Shown: piece after piece, positions 16,310 to 23,497 of the stretch
Numbering within the stretch: position 1 is the first letter of the stretch
How the letters are laid out: each line of letters starts with the position of its first letter
Assembly (NCBI RefSeq): GCF_003116035.1
Contig: NZ_LGQW01000015.1
Coordinates: forward strand, 6,909,850-6,946,709
Direction of reading: 5' to 3'
DNA length: 36,860 bases
Source of the DNA: Azospirillum sp. TSH64
Lineage (GTDB): Bacteria > Pseudomonadota > Alphaproteobacteria > Azospirillales > Azospirillaceae
Made by a program: the position numbers and the translations under genes
The notes under the pieces: generated by a model
Told to the model about the DNA's origin: nothing
Database searches by the model: none
Seen by the model: only the letters and a program-made list of their open reading frames with translations

Positions 16310-17697
16310 GAGGGCTGCCGTCCCTCACGCGGGGCGCCGGGGCCGGGGCCCGGAGTTGGAGCGCCGCCGTTGTTTTCGCGTTGCTGCTGCCGTTCGCGCC
16401 GCCGTTCCTCGCGTGCCGCCGGGTCCTGCTGCTGGTTGGGCGTCCTGCCGGCGGGAGCGGCTTCCGGTGCGGCGGCGGGAGCGGTGCCGACAGGGGCCGC
16501 CGAGGCGATGGGCTCGACGATGCGGATTTTGGAGCCGGGCTGCAAACGGTACTGGCCGTCCACCACCACCCGCTCGCCGGGGGTCAGCCCCTCGTCGATG
16601 ATGGCCTTGGTCTCCTCCTGGCGGGCGACCTTGATCGGGCGCTGCTCCACCGTCAAATCGTCCTTGATGACGTAGGCGTAGGTACCCTGGGGGCCGCGCT
16701 GCACCACGGTCGAGGGCACGGTGGTGGCGCCGCGGCGGACGGTGGAGAGCAGGCGGACATTGACGAACTGGCCCGGCCACAGCTTCTGCGGGTCGTTGGG
16801 CATCTCGGCCTTCAGGCGGATGGTGCCGGTGCCGCTGTCGATCAGATTGTCCACCACCGACAGCTTGCCGGTGTCGAGCACGCGGCGGCCTTCGCGGTCC
16901 TGCGCCTCCACCTTGACCACGCCTTGCGCCTGGGCGGCGAGCACGGCCTGAAGCTGTTTCTCCGGCAGGGTGAAGAGGACGGCGATGGGCTGGATTTGCG
17001 TGATGGTGGCGATGCCGTTCTGGTCGCTGGCCCGCACCACGTTGCCCTGGTCGACGTTGCGCAGGCCGATGCGGCCGCTGAGCGGGGCGGTGACGGTGGT
17101 GTAGTTCAGCTGGACCTGCACCGCATCGATGGCCGCCTCGTCGGCGCGGATCTGCGCCTCGTACTGGGCGACCAGCGCGCGCTGGGTGTCGACCGTCTGG
17201 CGCGAGGCGAATTCCTTCAGGCCCATGTTGCGCTCCAGGTCGCGCCGCGCGTTGGCGAGCTGCGCCTCGTCCTGCGCCTTCTTCGCCTGGGCCTGGGCCA
17301 ACTGGGCCTGGAGCGGACGGGAATCGATGGTCGCCAGCAGGTCGCCGGCCTTGACCAGCTGGCCTTCCTGAAGCGAGACGCGCTGAAGCTCGCCATCGAC
17401 GCGGGCGCGCACTGTGACCGTGTTGAAGGCCTGGACCGTGCCGATGCCGTCGAACCAGATCGGCACGTCCTCGCGCGCCACGGTGCCGGCCTGGACCGCC
17501 ACCACGCTGTTGCGCGGGCCGCCTGGACCACCGCCTGGACCGCCGCCGGGAGGACCGCCCGGCTGAGTGGCCGCCGGCGGGGCCAGCTTCTGCTGAACCG
17601 CGTAGCCGACGCCGCCGACCAGTCCGGCAAGAACAACGCCGGTGACCACCGGCTTCCAACGAATCGTCATGACCTGTTCCGACGCTTGTCCCGACAT
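16306..17697 (-). CDS. RND periplasmic adaptor (MdtA-like membrane fusion protein)
   Basis: A periplasmic adaptor of 463 residues that links the RND pumps to an outer-membrane channel. A short N-terminal membrane anchor (about 15-32) is followed by a Gly/Pro-rich linker (about 42-58). Then come the barrel-sandwich half-motifs (VKAGDLLATIDSRPLQAQLA and TAPLSGRIGLRNVDQG), the helical hairpin between them, and the beta-barrel domain with DSGTGTIRLKAEMPN and LWPGQFVNVRL. These are the classic MdtA blocks. The last 50 or so residues are low complexity and rich in Arg, Gln and Pro, beyond the usual family end. The listed ATG is at 17697. ATG 17670, with GGAACAGG upstream, may be the true start. It heads the operon, and its upstream region is shared with the divergent receptor gene and holds the paired Fur-like boxes. 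Confidence 0.93.
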   Translation of the reverse strand: MSGQASEQVMTIRWKPVVTGVVLAGLVGGVGYAVQQKLAPPAATQPGGPPGGGPGGGPGGPRNSVVAVQAGTVAREDVPIWFDGIGTVQAFNTVTVRARVDGELQRVSLQEGQLVKAGDLLATIDSRPLQAQLAQAQAKKAQDEAQLANARRDLERNMGLKEFASRQTVDTQRALVAQYEAQIRADEAAIDAVQVQLNYTTVTAPLSGRIGLRNVDQGNVVRASDQNGIATITQIQPIAVLFTLPEKQLQAVLAAQAQGVVKVEAQDREGRRVLDTGKLSVVDNLIDSGTGTIRLKAEMPNDPQKLWPGQFVNVRLLSTVRRGATTVPSTVVQRGPQGTYAYVIKDDLTVEQRPIKVARQEETKAIIDEGLTPGERVVVDGQYRLQPGSKIRIVEPIASAAPVGTAPAAAPEAAPAGRTPNQQQDPAAREERRRERQQQRENNGGAPTPGPGPGAPREGRQPS

Positions 17698-17718
17698 CCG
17701 ACCGGACGGCGCATTCCG

Positions 17719-17764
17719 CCGCTCCAGTTTTTCTGTCCGTCCCTGATACGGGACGGCGGAGCGG
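17719..17764 (-). promoter_or_regulatory. Nested hairpin in the leader of the RND operon
   Basis: Outer arms CCGCTCC (17719-17725) and GGAGCGG (17758-17764) enclose inner arms CCGTCCC (17737-17743) and GGGACGG (17750-17756), all perfect. It sits 22 bp before the adaptor ATG at 17697. The T tract TTTTT is inside the structure rather than after it on the - strand, so it is not a plain terminator. It may influence translation or stability of the mRNA. Confidence 0.5.
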
Positions 17765-17866
17765 ATTCGTCGGGGGGCGGCGAAGATTTTTTCGGAGGGT
17801 CTTCCGACGTCTCCAGGGTGGGAGACGGGTTGAATGCGATTGTCGCGTCACATACGCGGATAGGTA

Positions 17867-17895
17867 TTGAAGATAAGAATCATTTGCATTATGAG
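17867..17895 (+). promoter_or_regulatory. Candidate promoter of the second receptor
   Basis: TTGAAG (17867-17872), a 17-bp spacer and TATGAG (17890-17895) make a plausible sigma-70 promoter, four of six matches in each box. The spacer is almost wholly covered by the Fur-like box at 17872-17888, as expected for iron repression. This is a by-eye assignment. Confidence 0.4.
17872..17888 (-). promoter_or_regulatory. Fur-like box, left copy of an inverted pair
   Basis: On the - strand this reads TGCAAATGATTCTTATC, close to Fur/iron-box patterns of alphaproteobacteria. It is the mirror image of the box at 17906-17923, and the two agree at TGC(A/G)AATGATTCTTAT. They lie between the divergent RND operon and receptor gene, so one repressor could control both. 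Confidence 0.65.
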
Positions 17896-17905
17896 GGCCA
17901 ATAAC

Positions 17906-17923
17906 TGCGAATGATTCTTATTC
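17906..17923 (+). promoter_or_regulatory. Fur-like box, right copy of an inverted pair
   Basis: TGCGAATGATTCTTATTC, the inverted partner of 17872-17888, with 17 bp between them. It ends 18 bp before the chosen receptor start at 17942, so a bound repressor would block transcription or early elongation. Confidence 0.65.
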
Positions 17924-17941
17924 GTGTCGGGGGCAATCATC

Positions 17942-20134
17942 GTGAAGAGACGAGTGGACGGCGGTCGGGTGTCGCGGGGGGCGGCGTTCGGCGCCATGGT
18001 GCTGGGCGGGCTGATGGTGCCGGCGGCCCAACTGGCAATGACCCAGGTGGCGCTGGCGCAAAGTGCCGGCGGGCAAGGGGCCGACGGCGCCGCGGTGCAG
18101 ATGCCGGCGGTGACGGTGACCGGGCAGGGCGAAACGGCGCTGTCGCCGGTGACCGGCTATGTCGCCAACCAGCAGGCGACCGGCACCAAGACCGACACGC
18201 CGCTGATCGAGACGCCGCAATCGATCTCCGTCATTCCGGCCGACCAGATCCGCGACCAGAACGCGCAGACGCTGAACCAGATCGTGCGCTACACCTCCGG
18301 CGTGACGGCGGAGACCCGCGGCGCCGTGGCGACCCGCTACGACCAGCTGAAGATCCGCGGCTTCGACGCCGACACCTACCTGAACGGGCTGAAGCTCCAG
18401 TCGCTCTACTACGCTGCATCGCAGGTCGACCCCTATCTGCTGGAGCGGGCGGAGGTGCTGAAGGGCCCGACCTCCGTGCTGTACGGGCAGGCGCAGGCCG
18501 GCGGCCTGATCAATCAGGTTTCCAAGCGCCCGACCGCCACCGCGCTGAACGAGGTCGGGGTCGAATACGGCACCGACAACCATTGGCGCGGCACCGCCGA
18601 CTTCTCCGGCCCCATCGACAAGGACGGCAAGTTCCTCTACCGGCTGACCGCCGTCGGCCTCAGCGAGGACGGCCAGATGCGGATGACGGAGAACGAGCGC
18701 ATCGCCGTCGCCCCGTCCTTCACCTGGAAGCCGGATGCCGAGACCAGCCTGACCCTGCTGGGCTTCTACCAGCATGATCCCAAGGGCAATTCCTATGGCG
18801 GCATCCCGCCGCAGGGCACGGTGCTGGCGAACCCGCTCGGCAAAATCCCGGTCGATTTCTATGACGGCGACCCGAACTACGAGACGTTCGACCGCCGCCA
18901 GGCCTCGGTCGGCTACGCCTTCGACAAGAAGATCGGCGACGCCTGGACCGTCCGGCTGAACGGGCGCTGGCTGAACGCCAAGGTCGCCTACGACAGCCTC
19001 TACGCCAACGGCCTCGACACCGACAACCGCAGCCTCTTCCGCGGCGTCGCCACCTCGCGGGAGGAGATGAACGCCTACGCCTTCGACAACCAGATCGAAG
19101 GGCGCTTCTCCACCGGCCCGGTCTCCCACACGCTGCTGGCCGGCGTCGACCACCAGCGGCTGGACGGCCATTACACCGCCGGCTTCGGGATGGCGCCGTC
19201 CATCGACGTGTTCAACCCGGTCTATGGCATCGCCGTCACCCCGCCGGCGGTCTACCGCACCGACATCGACGGCCGCCAGACCGGCGTCTATCTTCAGGAC
19301 CAGATGAAGCTGGGCGGCTTCATCCTGACGGTCGCCGGGCGCCGCGACTGGGCGAAGACCACCTCGACTACCGCGTCGGGCAGCAGCACCCAGTCCGATC
19401 AGGCCTGGACCGGCCGCGCCGGGCTGACCTACGTCTTCGACAACGGCATCGCCCCCTATGTCAGCTATGCCGAATCCTTCACGCCCAGCAGCGGCGTCGC
19501 TTTCGGCGGCAAGCCCTTCAAGCCGGAGGAGGGGACCCAGTACGAGGTCGGCGTGAAGTACCAGCCGCCCGGCCTGAACAGCCTGTTCACCGTCTCGGCT
19601 TTCGACCTGACCCGCAGCAACCTGCTGACCAGCGACCCCGCCCATCCCGGCTTCTCCATCCAGAGCGGCGAGGCACGGTCGCGCGGCGTCGAGCTGGAGG
19701 CCAAGGTCGGCGTCACCAAGGAGCTGGAGCTGATCGGCGCCTACACCTACCTCGACACCAAATACACCAAGGACAATGACGGGCTGCAGGGCAAGCGCCT
19801 GGCCGCGGTGCCGCGCCATCAGGCCTCTGCCTGGGCGATGTACCACATGCCGGAGGGAACGGCGCTGACCGGGCTCGGCGTCGGTGCCGGCCTGCGCTAC
19901 ACCGGCAGCACGGCCAACACGGCCAACACCTTCAAGGTGCCGTCCTTCACCCTGGTCGACGCCACGGTGTCCTACGACCTGGGCGCGCTGTCGTCCAAGC
20001 TCCAGGGGGCGGAGGTCACGGTCAACGGCAAGAACCTGTTCGACAAGGAGTATGTCGCCTCCTGCTATTACGGCGACTGGTGCGCCTACGGCTATCGGCG
20101 GACGGTGACCGCCGGCCTGCGCTATCGCTGGTAA
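17942..20134 (+). CDS. TonB-dependent hydroxamate-type siderophore receptor (FhuA/FhuE-like)
   Basis: A 730-residue outer-membrane receptor. GTG 17942 is chosen because GGGGG lies just upstream and it opens a signal peptide with cleavage after ALA (37-39). GTG 17924 would add six residues and overlap the operator. TonB-box-like PAVTVTGQ follows. The plug carries ETPQSISVIPADQI, LKIRGFDAD and VLKGPTSVLYGQAQAGGLIN. The barrel ends in GLRYRW. Near the end, SCYYGDWCAYG has two cysteines seven positions apart, a feature of ferrichrome and coprogen type receptors, so a hydroxamate siderophore is the likely ligand. It heads an operon with the PepSY protein and a small membrane protein. The paired Fur-like boxes upstream indicate iron repression. 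Confidence 0.92.
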   Translation: MKRRVDGGRVSRGAAFGAMVLGGLMVPAAQLAMTQVALAQSAGGQGADGAAVQMPAVTVTGQGETALSPVTGYVANQQATGTKTDTPLIETPQSISVIPADQIRDQNAQTLNQIVRYTSGVTAETRGAVATRYDQLKIRGFDADTYLNGLKLQSLYYAASQVDPYLLERAEVLKGPTSVLYGQAQAGGLINQVSKRPTATALNEVGVEYGTDNHWRGTADFSGPIDKDGKFLYRLTAVGLSEDGQMRMTENERIAVAPSFTWKPDAETSLTLLGFYQHDPKGNSYGGIPPQGTVLANPLGKIPVDFYDGDPNYETFDRRQASVGYAFDKKIGDAWTVRLNGRWLNAKVAYDSLYANGLDTDNRSLFRGVATSREEMNAYAFDNQIEGRFSTGPVSHTLLAGVDHQRLDGHYTAGFGMAPSIDVFNPVYGIAVTPPAVYRTDIDGRQTGVYLQDQMKLGGFILTVAGRRDWAKTTSTTASGSSTQSDQAWTGRAGLTYVFDNGIAPYVSYAESFTPSSGVAFGGKPFKPEEGTQYEVGVKYQPPGLNSLFTVSAFDLTRSNLLTSDPAHPGFSIQSGEARSRGVELEAKVGVTKELELIGAYTYLDTKYTKDNDGLQGKRLAAVPRHQASAWAMYHMPEGTALTGLGVGAGLRYTGSTANTANTFKVPSFTLVDATVSYDLGALSSKLQGAEVTVNGKNLFDKEYVASCYYGDWCAYGYRRTVTAGLRYRW

Positions 20135-20174
20135 ATCCCGTGCCGTCCCTTCCCCATTGCCAAAGGAAGCCGTC

Positions 20175-21314
20175 ATGACGCCTGCGAGCCTGCGGGGCTG
20201 GCGCCTCGTCCACCGCTGGACCAGCCTGATCTGTTCGGCCAACCTGCTGATCCTGTGCGTGACCGGGCTGATCCTGGTGTTCCACCACGAGATCCAGCAT
20301 CTGATGGGGGAAGATCTCGACAGCAGCTACACGGAGGGGCAGGCCCGCCTGCCGCTCCAGTCGCTGGTCGACATCGCGCAGAAGGCCGACCCGGCCCTGG
20401 TGCCCAAGCTGCTGTCCTTCGATCCGGAGGACAAGGCGGTCAACTACATCTATCTGGGCAAGCCGGAGGAGCGCGGATTCGACCTGGGGCGCTGGGTGGT
20501 GCTGAACGGCTTCACCGGGGCCAACCAGATGCTGAAGCAGCCGGAAGAGACGCTGGTCGGCTTCCTGTTGAAGCTGCATGTCGACCTGTTCACCGGCTTC
20601 GCCGGCCAGATGTTCGTCGGGGTGATGGGGCTGCTGTTCGTGGTCAGCACGGTCAGCGGGCTGGTGGTCTACGGCCCCTTCATGAAGAAGCTGGCCTTCG
20701 GCATCCTGCGCTTCGGCCGGGGAACCCGCATCGGCAACATCGACCTGCACAACCTGTTCGGCGTGGCGACTCTGGTCTGGGCCTTCGTCGTCGGGCTGAC
20801 CGGCGCCATCCTGTCCTTCTCGCCGCTGATCACCGGCTATTGGCAGAAGACCGAGCTGGCGGCGATGACCGCCCGCCATCCCGAGCCGATGACCGGGCCG
20901 GCGGTGCCCATCGACCAAGTGGCCGCGGCCGGGCTGGCCGCCTTCCCCGGCAAGGATCTGGCCTTCATCGCCTATCCCGGCAACGAATATGCCGGCAGCC
21001 GGCATTTCAGCGTGATCGTGCGCGGCCACACCGAACTGACGCAGCGGCTGCTCAGCGTAGCCCTGGTCGATGCCGAAACCGGCGTGGTCGCCGAGGCGGC
21101 CGGCACGCCCTGGTACATGACGGTGCTGATGCTGTCGGGGCCGTTCCATTTCGGCGATTACGGCGGGCTGCCGTTGCAGATCATCTGGGCACTGTTCACC
21201 ATCGTCACCGGCGTGGTGACGGTGACCGGCTTCGTCGTCTGGCTGAAACGGCCGCGGGCGCGGTCGACATCCGACAGGACTGCATCGGGTGCCAAGCTGG
21301 GGAGCAAGGCATGA
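20175..21314 (+). CDS. PepSY-associated membrane protein (PiuB/FegB-like)
   Basis: This inner-membrane protein of 379 residues is common beside siderophore receptors and is thought to reduce or release iron from siderophores in the periplasm. TM1 is at about 17-38, preceded by the conserved RGWRLVHRWTSL block. A periplasmic PepSY-like region follows, with further helices near 140-165, 190-215 and 330-355. Histidines in HRW, FHHEIQHLMG, KLHVDLFTG and LHNLFGV could bind haem or metal. The ATG at 20175 follows AAAGGAAG at good spacing, so the open frame from TTG 20157 is not used. It starts 40 bp after the receptor and its stop overlaps the next start in ATGA. Confidence 0.88.
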   Translation: MTPASLRGWRLVHRWTSLICSANLLILCVTGLILVFHHEIQHLMGEDLDSSYTEGQARLPLQSLVDIAQKADPALVPKLLSFDPEDKAVNYIYLGKPEERGFDLGRWVVLNGFTGANQMLKQPEETLVGFLLKLHVDLFTGFAGQMFVGVMGLLFVVSTVSGLVVYGPFMKKLAFGILRFGRGTRIGNIDLHNLFGVATLVWAFVVGLTGAILSFSPLITGYWQKTELAAMTARHPEPMTGPAVPIDQVAAAGLAAFPGKDLAFIAYPGNEYAGSRHFSVIVRGHTELTQRLLSVALVDAETGVVAEAAGTPWYMTVLMLSGPFHFGDYGGLPLQIIWALFTIVTGVVTVTGFVVWLKRPRARSTSDRTASGAKLGSKA

Positions 21315-21502
21315 GAGGGGGTATGAGCGGGGTTTGGCGCATCCCGGCCGCGCTGGCCGGGCTGTCCGTCGTCGGGCTGGCTGCCGCCATCCTGGGCGAC
21401 GGCATCTGGGACTGGCTGTGCTGGACGACCCTGTCGGTGCCGCTGGCCGTCTGCGCCGTCAAGCTGTGGCGGCAATGGCCGGGGCGGTCGGCAAGCCTCT
21501 GA
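21311..21502 (+). CDS. Small two-helix membrane protein
   Basis: The 63-residue protein has two hydrophobic segments (about 9-26 and 33-50) and a basic C-terminus. The ATG overlaps the PepSY gene stop (ATGA) and has GGAG six bases upstream, so it is coupled to it. Small membrane proteins of unknown function often accompany PepSY proteins in siderophore-receptor operons, and they may be partners of the PepSY protein. No known domain was recognised. Confidence 0.75.
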   Translation: MRGGMSGVWRIPAALAGLSVVGLAAAILGDGIWDWLCWTTLSVPLAVCAVKLWRQWPGRSASL

Positions 21503-21526
21503 AGCGAGCCGCAAGCCCGTCTCCCG

Positions 21527-22669
21527 TCACGATGGCTGGCGATCTGGTTCGGACACGCTCCTCATCATGTCGATGAAGCCCGACGGCGCGTCGTCGCCAA
21601 GGCAAAGCTCCAGCATCCGATTGGCGTCCACGGCTTCCAGGGCGGCGCGGGCGAACATCGGCTCCTCATAGGCGGCAAGCGCCGCTTCGACATCCCCGGG
21701 ATGCCGAACCAGGGCGCCGGCCAGTTCGGCACCGTCCAGCATCGCCAGATTGGCGCCTTCGCCAGACGGCGGCATCAGGTGCGCGGCATCTCCCAGCAGC
21801 GTCACGCCGGGAACCCGCTGCCATCGGTGTCCGGTGGGAAGCGTGTGGACCATGCGGGGAACCGGCGGCGTGTCGCTCCCGGTGATGAGGGCGGTCAACT
21901 CCGGCGCCCAGCCGTCGAACTCCGCCGCGACAAGGCCCTTCGCCGCCGGATCGCCGAAGTCGATACCGGTAAACCAGTCCGCCGGCCGCTTCAACTCGAC
22001 ATAGACATGCAGCACGTCTCCGGCCTCCCGATGGGCGAAGATGGCTCTGCCCGGCGCCAGGGCGAACATCGCTCCGGCGCCGACCGCCGTCGCGGATCGG
22101 GAATGCCGGCTGTCCACATCGTGCAGGTACGTCTCGATGAACGTCGCGCCGGCATAACGGGGCGTGGCATCGGACAGCAGGGGCCGCACCCGGGACCATG
22201 CGCCGTCCGCCCCGACGAGAAGACCGGCGATGGCACGGCTTCCATCCGCGAACAGGACCTCGTGCCGCCCGTCGCCGAGGGGTGAGGCGCTGGCGAGTTT
22301 CCTGCCCCACCGCACCGTGCCCTCCGGCAGGGAGTCGAGGAGCAGCCTGCGCAGATCGCCGCGCAGGACTTCGGGACGCCGGTTCTGTCCGTCGTCGGGA
22401 AGGTCGAGGAGCACGCTGCCGGTGCGGTCCAGCACGCGCGTCGCCTCTGCGCCCTGGTGGATGATCGACCGGAACGCCTCGGTGAGGCCGGCGGCTGCGA
22501 GCGCAAGCTGGCCGTTGTGGTCGTGGATGTCGAGCTGGCCGCCCTGGGTCCGGCTGTCGGCGCCCGGCTCCGCCTCGTAGACGATTGAGGAGATGCCATG
22601 GAGATGGAGGACGCGGGCCAGCGTCAGTCCACCCAATCCCGCACCGATGATGACGACAGCTTGCTCCAC
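21527..22669 (-). CDS. Tet(X)-like FAD-dependent monooxygenase
   Basis: A 380-residue class A flavin monooxygenase with GxGxxG (9-14) binding ADP, acidic E32 ending the second strand, the DG motif D155-G156 and the GD motif GDAAHLMPP (293-301). Resemblance to tetracycline destructase Tet(X) is marked: GGQLDIH (43-49, Tet(X) GGTLDLH), the PEVLRGDLRRLLLDSL segment with R103, and length 380 against 388. After the GD motif the loop is SGEGAN where Tet(X) has AGQGVN. It hydroxylates an aromatic or polyketide-like substrate using NADPH and O2. Whether tetracycline is a substrate cannot be judged from sequence. The GTG start at 22669 has GGGAGAG six bases upstream. It is divergent from a TetR gene with two operators in between. 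Confidence 0.85.
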   Translation of the reverse strand: MEQAVVIIGAGLGGLTLARVLHLHGISSIVYEAEPGADSRTQGGQLDIHDHNGQLALAAAGLTEAFRSIIHQGAEATRVLDRTGSVLLDLPDDGQNRRPEVLRGDLRRLLLDSLPEGTVRWGRKLASASPLGDGRHEVLFADGSRAIAGLLVGADGAWSRVRPLLSDATPRYAGATFIETYLHDVDSRHSRSATAVGAGAMFALAPGRAIFAHREAGDVLHVYVELKRPADWFTGIDFGDPAAKGLVAAEFDGWAPELTALITGSDTPPVPRMVHTLPTGHRWQRVPGVTLLGDAAHLMPPSGEGANLAMLDGAELAGALVRHPGDVEAALAAYEEPMFARAALEAVDANRMLELCLGDDAPSGFIDMMRSVSEPDRQPS

Positions 22670-22687
22670 TGCGCTCTCTCCCTGCTC

Positions 22688-22702
22688 TGGAACGGCGTTC
22701 CA
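22688..22702. promoter_or_regulatory. Palindromic operator O1 of the TetR-monooxygenase divergon
   Basis: TGGAACGGCGTTCCA, a 15-bp palindrome with 6-bp arms around a GGC centre. Its twin lies at 22714-22728, with centres 26 bp apart. It is close to the monooxygenase start (GTG 22669), so binding would block that gene. Confidence 0.75.
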
Positions 22703-22713
22703 TTACTATTCAT

Positions 22714-22728
22714 TGGAACGTTGTTCCA
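22714..22728. promoter_or_regulatory. Palindromic operator O2 of the TetR-monooxygenase divergon
   Basis: TGGAACGTTGTTCCA, same arms as O1 with a GTT centre. It ends 18 bp before the repressor ATG at 22747, so the repressor should control itself as well as the monooxygenase. Confidence 0.75.
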
Positions 22729-22746
22729 GGCATGTCAAGGTGAGAC

Positions 22747-23418
22747 ATGGATCCAAGACCCAAGACTCCCGAGCGGCGGGAGGATGCGCTTTCCAAGGAG
22801 CGGATCGTTGCGTCCGCCATCGAGCTTCTCGATGGGGAGGGGGAGCGCGCCCTGACCTTCCGCGCGCTGGCGAACCGGCTGTCGACCGGAAGCGGGGCGA
22901 TCTACTGGCATATCCCGGACAAGGATGCACTGCTCTCTGCGGCAACCGAGGCTGTGCTGTCCCATGCGCTGGCCGGAATCGCGGGCGGATCCGATCCGGC
23001 GGACGCCCTGCGCGCCATCGCCTTGGGCGTCTTCGACGCCATCGAGGCGCATCCATGGGTGGGCACCCAGCTCGCCAGGGAACCGTGGCAGCCGGCCATG
23101 GTGGAGGTTTTCGAGCGCAGTGCCGCGCAGTTCGATCTGCTGGGCGTTCCGCGCGGGGCGCTTTTCCACTGCGTGTCGGCGTTCGTCCAGTATCTGCTGG
23201 GCACCGCTGCGCAGACCGCGGCCGCCGCGCGCCACAAGTTCCACGCGTCGGAGCGGCCGGCCGTCCTGGCTGCAATCGTCGAGCGCTGGACCCGACGCGA
23301 TCCCGCGGAATACCCGTTCGTTCACCTGCTGGCGGAGCAGGTGCGGACGCATGACGAGCGGGAGGCGTTCCTCGCGGGTCTCGACCTGATCCTGGCGGGG
23401 GCGAAACCCGCACGGTAG
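22747..23418 (+). CDS. TetR-family repressor (TetR C-terminal-domain type)
   Basis: The 223-residue repressor has an N-terminal helix-turn-helix (about 18-64), KERIVASAIELLDGEGERAL followed by FRALANRLSTGSGAIYWHIP. The second is the pattern of the TetR subgroup that includes true tetracycline repressors, with YWHIPDKDALL. The C-terminal half is the helical ligand-binding and dimer domain. The ATG at 22747 follows AAGGTGAG. It lies divergent from the Tet(X)-like gene with two 15-bp palindromes between, the same arrangement as tetA/tetR. It likely represses both genes until an aromatic ligand binds. Its stop faces mmsA across a strong terminator. Confidence 0.9.
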   Translation: MDPRPKTPERREDALSKERIVASAIELLDGEGERALTFRALANRLSTGSGAIYWHIPDKDALLSAATEAVLSHALAGIAGGSDPADALRAIALGVFDAIEAHPWVGTQLAREPWQPAMVEVFERSAAQFDLLGVPRGALFHCVSAFVQYLLGTAAQTAAAARHKFHASERPAVLAAIVERWTRRDPAEYPFVHLLAEQVRTHDEREAFLAGLDLILAGAKPAR

Positions 23419-23437
23419 CGGCGTGAAGTCAAAACTG

Positions 23438-23479
23438 GAGCGGCGGCGAGGCGGTGTCTTGCCGTCCCCGCCGCCGCTC
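23438..23479. terminator. Bidirectional terminator between tetR and mmsA
   Basis: GAGCGGCGGCG (23438-23448) pairs with CGCCGCCGCTC (23469-23479), a perfect 11-bp stem. GATTTTA follows on the + strand and CAGTTTTGA on the - strand, so it can serve both convergent genes. Confidence 0.75.
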
Positions 23480-23497
23480 GATTTTACTGACGGATCT

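Noticed and set aside
12278..16675. 1465-codon open frame on the + strand opposite the RND operon
   Set aside because: Composition is Arg/Gln/His/Asp-rich as expected for the antisense of RND genes. The - strand frames carry intact RND motifs.
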